This document shows positions 55,253-59,911 of a DNA stretch of 59,911 bases, piece after piece; positions within the stretch are counted from its first letter, which is position 1; every line of letters starts with the position of its first letter. A program made the position numbers and the translations under genes. The notes under the pieces are model-generated. The model saw only the letters and a list, made by a program, of their open reading frames with translations. It did no database searches and had not been told where the DNA came from. Origin of the DNA: Acidobacteriota bacterium (GTDB lineage: Bacteria; Acidobacteriota; Vicinamibacteria; Vicinamibacterales; SCN-69-37); NCBI GenBank assembly GCA_020853395.1, contig JADYYY010000018.1:1-59911 (forward strand). Direction: 5' to 3'.

Positions 55253-57253
55253 ATGATTCAGCTCACCGGCCTGACCAAGTCTTTCGGGGACCGGGTCCTG
55301 CTCGACGACGTCACGTGGACGGTCGGCGACGGGGACCGCGTCGGTCTGTGCGGCCCCAACGGTGCCGGCAAGACCACGCTCCTCCGGATGCTGGCCGGCC
55401 TCGACGAGCCCGATCGCGGCGCCATCGTCAAGCCGGCCGGCCTGACGGTGGGCTACCTGCCCCAGGACGGCATCGAGCACAGCGGCCGCACCGTGTTCGA
55501 CGAGGCGTCGCTCGCCTTTCAGCCGTTGCTCGAGGCGAGGGCGGAGATCGATCGCATCGAACACGCGCTGGCGGACCCGGCGCTGCCCGACGGCGAGCAC
55601 GAGATGCTGCTCGTCCGGTACCACGAGGTGTCGGAGGCCTTTCGCCGGGGTGAGGGACACAGCATCGACCTGCGCGTGACGCAGGTGCTCGAGGGCCTGG
55701 GGTTCTCGAAGGCCGACTTCGGCCGGCTCACGCAGACGTTTTCGGGCGGATGGCAGATGCGCATCGCCCTGTCGAAGCTGCTGCTCGGGCGCCCGACGCT
55801 CCTGCTGCTCGACGAGCCGACGAACCACCTCGATCTCGACGCACGAAACTGGCTCGAGACGTTCCTCTCGTCCTATCCGCATCCGGTCATCCTCGTCTCG
55901 CACGACCGCTTCTTCCTCGACGCGGCCTGCACGCGCATCGCGGACCTTTCGCTCCGCACGATCACCGACTACGTCGGGTCGTACTCCAAGTACCTCGTCG
56001 AGCGTGACGCCAGGCTCGATCGGCTGCGCAAGGCCAAGCAGGAGCAGGACGAGGAGATTGCCCGGATGCGGGCCTTCATCGATCGCTTCCGGTATCAGGC
56101 CACGAAAGCCGCCCAGGTGCAGAGCCGGATCAAGATGCTCGAGAAGGTCGTGCCGATCGAGGTCCCGCCGGAACGGAAGCGCGTGCGCTTCACGTTTCCG
56201 TCGTGCCCGAAGAGCGGCCGCACGGTGCTCGAGCTGCAGGGCGCGCGCAAAGCGTACGGCGACAACGTCGTGCTCGACGACGTCGACCTGCACATCGAGC
56301 GCGGCGACCGGATCGCGCTCGTCGCGCCCAACGGCGCCGGCAAGTCCACGTTGATGCGCCTGCTGGCCGGCACCGAGGCGCCCGATCGCGGGACCCGGCG
56401 GGAAGGGCACCAGGTGGTGCTGCAGTACTTCGCGCAGGACGAGGCCAACCGGCTCGATCCCGTCAAGACCGTCTACGAAACCATGGAAGCCGACTCGCCG
56501 GTCGGGATGGTGCCGGGGATCCGGAACATCCTCGGCGGGTTCCTCTTCTCCGGCGACGACATCTACAAGAAGGCGGGCGTGCTCTCCGGCGGCGAACGCA
56601 CGCGCCTGGCCGTCGCTCGCATGCTCCTCGTGCCCTCGAACACGCTGCTCCTCGACGAGCCGACGAACCACCTCGACCTCGACTCGAAGGACGTGCTGCT
56701 CGACGCGCTCCAGGATTTCGGCGGCACGCTCATCTTCGTGTCGCACGATCGCTATTTCGTCGACAAGCTCGCCACCAAGATCGTCGCCGTCGGTCACGGC
56801 GCCATCGAGGTCTATCCCGGCACCTACGAGCAGTTCCTCTGGAGCCGCCAGACCCGCTCGGCGGCGAGCCCGCCGCCATCGTCGTCGGCCGCGCCTGCGC
56901 GCCAGCCGTCGCCGGCGACGCCACCGGCCGCGCCGCGTAAGCGCGCGCCCGAGCCCCAGCCGTCCACCACACCGGCGCCCTCGTACGAACAGAAGAAGAA
57001 GGCTGACGCGGAAGCCCGCAAACGCCGCCGGGACCTGGACTCACGCGACCGGCGCATCGCGGACCTCGAGGCGCGCATCGCTGATCGCGAGCAGAGAATC
57101 CGGGATCTCGAGGCCAGGATGGCGGCCGCCGGCTTCTACGACGATCGCGCTCGAGCGGACGCGATCGTGTCCGAGCATCGCAATCTCATGTGGGAAGTCG
57201 GCGACCTGATGAACCAGTGGGAAGCCCTTCAAACGCAGGGAATTCTCGAATAG
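55253..57253 (+). CDS. ABC-F subfamily ATPase (Uup/EttA-like translation factor)
   Basis: 666 residues, cytoplasmic. Two ATP-binding cassettes: GPNGAGKT (34-41), signature FSGGWQMRIALSKLL, LLLLDEPTNHLDL; then APNGAGKST, signature LSGGERTRLAVARML and the second DEPTNHLDLDS. Between them is the basic linker (RFRYQATKAAQVQSRIKMLE) that enters the ribosome E site in this family. The C-terminus, about 540-660, is Pro/Ala-rich and then coiled coil (DSRDRRIADLEARIADREQR), as in Uup. No membrane domain. Roles include ribosome rescue or antibiotic protection; not distinguishable here. Start ATG lacks a clear ribosome site. Confidence 0.92.
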   Translation: MIQLTGLTKSFGDRVLLDDVTWTVGDGDRVGLCGPNGAGKTTLLRMLAGLDEPDRGAIVKPAGLTVGYLPQDGIEHSGRTVFDEASLAFQPLLEARAEIDRIEHALADPALPDGEHEMLLVRYHEVSEAFRRGEGHSIDLRVTQVLEGLGFSKADFGRLTQTFSGGWQMRIALSKLLLGRPTLLLLDEPTNHLDLDARNWLETFLSSYPHPVILVSHDRFFLDAACTRIADLSLRTITDYVGSYSKYLVERDARLDRLRKAKQEQDEEIARMRAFIDRFRYQATKAAQVQSRIKMLEKVVPIEVPPERKRVRFTFPSCPKSGRTVLELQGARKAYGDNVVLDDVDLHIERGDRIALVAPNGAGKSTLMRLLAGTEAPDRGTRREGHQVVLQYFAQDEANRLDPVKTVYETMEADSPVGMVPGIRNILGGFLFSGDDIYKKAGVLSGGERTRLAVARMLLVPSNTLLLDEPTNHLDLDSKDVLLDALQDFGGTLIFVSHDRYFVDKLATKIVAVGHGAIEVYPGTYEQFLWSRQTRSAASPPPSSSAAPARQPSPATPPAAPRKRAPEPQPSTTPAPSYEQKKKADAEARKRRRDLDSRDRRIADLEARIADREQRIRDLEARMAAAGFYDDRARADAIVSEHRNLMWEVGDLMNQWEALQTQGILE

Positions 57254-57262
57254 TCTGAAACT

Positions 57263-57276
57263 TACATCTTTGTAAT
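57263..57276. promoter_or_regulatory. AT-rich palindrome TTACA-TCTT-TGTAA
   Basis: Perfect 5-base arms with a 4-base spacer, ten bases after the ABC-F stop and about 145 before the histidine kinase start. It is the most AT-rich spot in the area. Could be an operator for the two-component operon. No sigma-54 -24/-12 sequence was found with confidence in 57254-57420. Confidence 0.35.
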
Positions 57277-57420
57277 TCCGCGCGACTTCTGTCATCATCC
57301 GGCCGGCCACTCGGGGAACGGGCGGGCAAGTCAGGACAGATTTCGTGGGCCTTCCAGGCTGCGGAGCGGTACGCGCCTTGCCTTGGCTGCCCCCACGTGC
57401 GAACGCCGGAGATCACGGAG

Positions 57421-58632
57421 ATGCCTCGTCAATCGACTCACGCGGACGACGTGGCGCCGGCTGGCCCGAAGGCCGGGCGCGCGGATTCCACTTCGCTTGC
57501 CGGCGCCGATGGCCCGGCGTCCCCGGCTCCCGACGAGGTCGGCGACCGGTTCTTTCGTCATCTCGTCTTCAACCTGCGTACGGGCGTGCTGGCGATCACG
57601 CGAGCCGGCCGCGTGGCGGCGATGAACGACCTCGCCTACCGCGTGCTCGGGCTCCAGCACCGGCCGCGGGATCTCGAGCGTCATTTCACCGAGGTGCTGC
57701 ACGACTGCCCCGAGGTCAGCCGTGTGCTGCAGCAGGCCTTCGACTCCGCCGATCTGCCGAACCGCGCCGAGATGCGCCTGCGCAAGACGGGCCGCGCCAT
57801 CGGCTACACCCTGTCGCACATCCACGACGATGCCGGCGCGCTCGTGGGGGCCACGCTGTTCTTCAAGGACCTGACGCGGGTCGAGCAGATGGAGGAGCGC
57901 GATCGGCTGCGCGATCGGCTCGCGGCGCTCGGGGAGATGGCCGCGGCCATCGCGCACGAAGTGAAGAACCCGCTCGCGAGCATCGAGGTCATGGCCGGCG
58001 TGCTGAAGCGGCAGCTCGCCGAGCACCCGGACTCGCTCGAGACGCTGAACGACATCATCAAGGAAGCGAAGATGGCGAACGCCATCGTCGTCGAAGTACT
58101 CGAATTCGTTCGGCCGATTCAACTTCAGGTCGATCGGGTCGATATCGAGGAGGTGCTGAAGGACGCAATCACGCTCGCCGAAGGCAAGCGGCGCCGCGGG
58201 GCCGTCTCGATCCAGATGAACCTTTCGCCGGACGTCTCGGATCTGCTCGCCGATGCGCACCAGCTTCGGCAGCTCTTCTCGAACCTGGTCGCCAACGCGT
58301 TCGAAGCCCTCGAGGGCGAAGGCCAGGTCGACATCAGGACGTCGCTCATCCCGGGACAGGAGGAGCCGGGCGGCACGGGCGAGTACCTCGCGCCGCAGGT
58401 CGTCGTCGAGATCAAGGACAGCGGGCCCGGCATCGCGCCCGACGATCTCGAGCGCATCTTCAGTCCGTTCTTCACCACGAAGCCACAAGGCACCGGCCTC
58501 GGCCTCGCCATCGTGCGCAAGGTCATCGACGCGCACGACGGCCGGATCGACGCCGTGTCGGCGCCTGGGCGCGGCGCCACGTTCAGGGTGACGCTGCCGG
58601 TCGTGCCATCGGCCGGCAGTCTGGGGAGATAA
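57421..58632 (+). CDS. PAS-containing sensor histidine kinase, NtrB/AtoS-like
   Basis: 403 residues; ATG at 57421 with GGAG ten bases before, GTG at 57397 also possible. No membrane segment, so a soluble sensor. Residues ~38-140 are a PAS domain (NLRTGVLAITRAGRVAAMND; ALVGATLFFKDLTRVEQME). H box MAAAIAHEVKNPLASIEVM with phospho-His, N box FSNLVANAFEALEG, G1 IKDSGPGIAPDDLERIF, F box FSPFFTTKPQGTGLGL. It passes phosphate to the regulator 3 bases downstream. Signal unknown. Confidence 0.92.
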   Translation: MPRQSTHADDVAPAGPKAGRADSTSLAGADGPASPAPDEVGDRFFRHLVFNLRTGVLAITRAGRVAAMNDLAYRVLGLQHRPRDLERHFTEVLHDCPEVSRVLQQAFDSADLPNRAEMRLRKTGRAIGYTLSHIHDDAGALVGATLFFKDLTRVEQMEERDRLRDRLAALGEMAAAIAHEVKNPLASIEVMAGVLKRQLAEHPDSLETLNDIIKEAKMANAIVVEVLEFVRPIQLQVDRVDIEEVLKDAITLAEGKRRRGAVSIQMNLSPDVSDLLADAHQLRQLFSNLVANAFEALEGEGQVDIRTSLIPGQEEPGGTGEYLAPQVVVEIKDSGPGIAPDDLERIFSPFFTTKPQGTGLGLAIVRKVIDAHDGRIDAVSAPGRGATFRVTLPVVPSAGSLGR

Positions 58633-58635
58633 GGC

Positions 58636-59911
<1,276 letters not shown>

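Noticed and set aside
54974..56797. Minus-strand open frame opposite the ABC-F gene
   Set aside because: No recognisable motifs; both ATPase cassettes are on the plus strand.
57254..57420. Sigma-54 promoter for the two-component operon
   Set aside because: No convincing GG-N10-GC with flanking consensus was found.

Overview
This is a high-GC, densely coded bacterial chromosome segment of about 60 kb. The cell is probably Gram-negative: the window encodes TamB, a BamA/TamA-type barrel protein and a TonB-dependent receptor. The mix of a CadC-like winged-helix/TPR regulator, Oar-like receptor, relics of VWFA proteins of the acidobacterial type, adenosylcobalamin-dependent ribonucleotide reductase, GTP-dependent PEP carboxykinase and many -10-like boxes a few bases before start codons suggests an Acidobacteriota member, perhaps Vicinamibacteria. 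That placement is inference; no rRNA gene is present.

Layout. 1-8.2 kb is an accessory zone. It holds the tail of a secreted protein, a broken gene, a winged-helix/TPR regulator, three PIN-domain toxin loci (2414-3123, 4735-5372, 6079-7460), a beheaded ribbon-helix-helix antitoxin, a PIN-like relic, a tRNA T-arm fragment and a ~100-bp inverted repeat (5551-5650 / 7731-7829) that brackets one PIN module. 8.2-11.0 kb is nrdJ with a good promoter and a candidate NrdR box. 11.3-23.0 kb is a plus-strand surface-glycan locus: O-antigen-ligase-like protein, two polytopic glycosyltransferases, a CPBP protease, four GT4-type glycosyltransferases and a methyltransferase, several overlapping by 1-4 bases. 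23.0-26.9 kb is a second accessory zone: a VWFA pseudogene between two copies of a glycosyltransferase tail, a lower-GC three-gene operon with a frameshift, a small protein plus nucleotidyltransferase pair, and a CCCGAT-rich repeat tract.

26.9-38.0 kb (minus strand) is envelope biogenesis: TonB-type receptor, small barrel protein, SurA-N-like protein, BamA/TamA-like protein and TamB, the last three translationally coupled. 38.1-41.0 kb has a lone sugar-type ABC permease and pckG. 41.1-42.5 kb is another large-partner/PIN module, distantly like the one at 6-7.5 kb. 42.5-50 kb (minus) carries an acyl-CoA carboxylase set (carrier, biotin carboxylase, carboxyltransferase), a transaldolase, an FN3 lipoprotein and hslUV. 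50-55 kb has a PEGA protein and a minus-strand run of ECF sigma factor, anti-sigma factor, two secreted proteins and an amino-acid permease. 55.2-59.9 kb has an ABC-F ATPase and an NtrB/NtrC-type pair; the regulator runs off the end.

The strongest candidate for something undescribed is the pair of large-partner/PIN modules (6079-7460 and 41159-42441), one of them inside an inverted-repeat-bounded unit. Also notable are the recurrent near-leaderless promoter architecture, the candidate NrdR control of nrdJ, and the GAFTSA variant in the sigma-54 activator.
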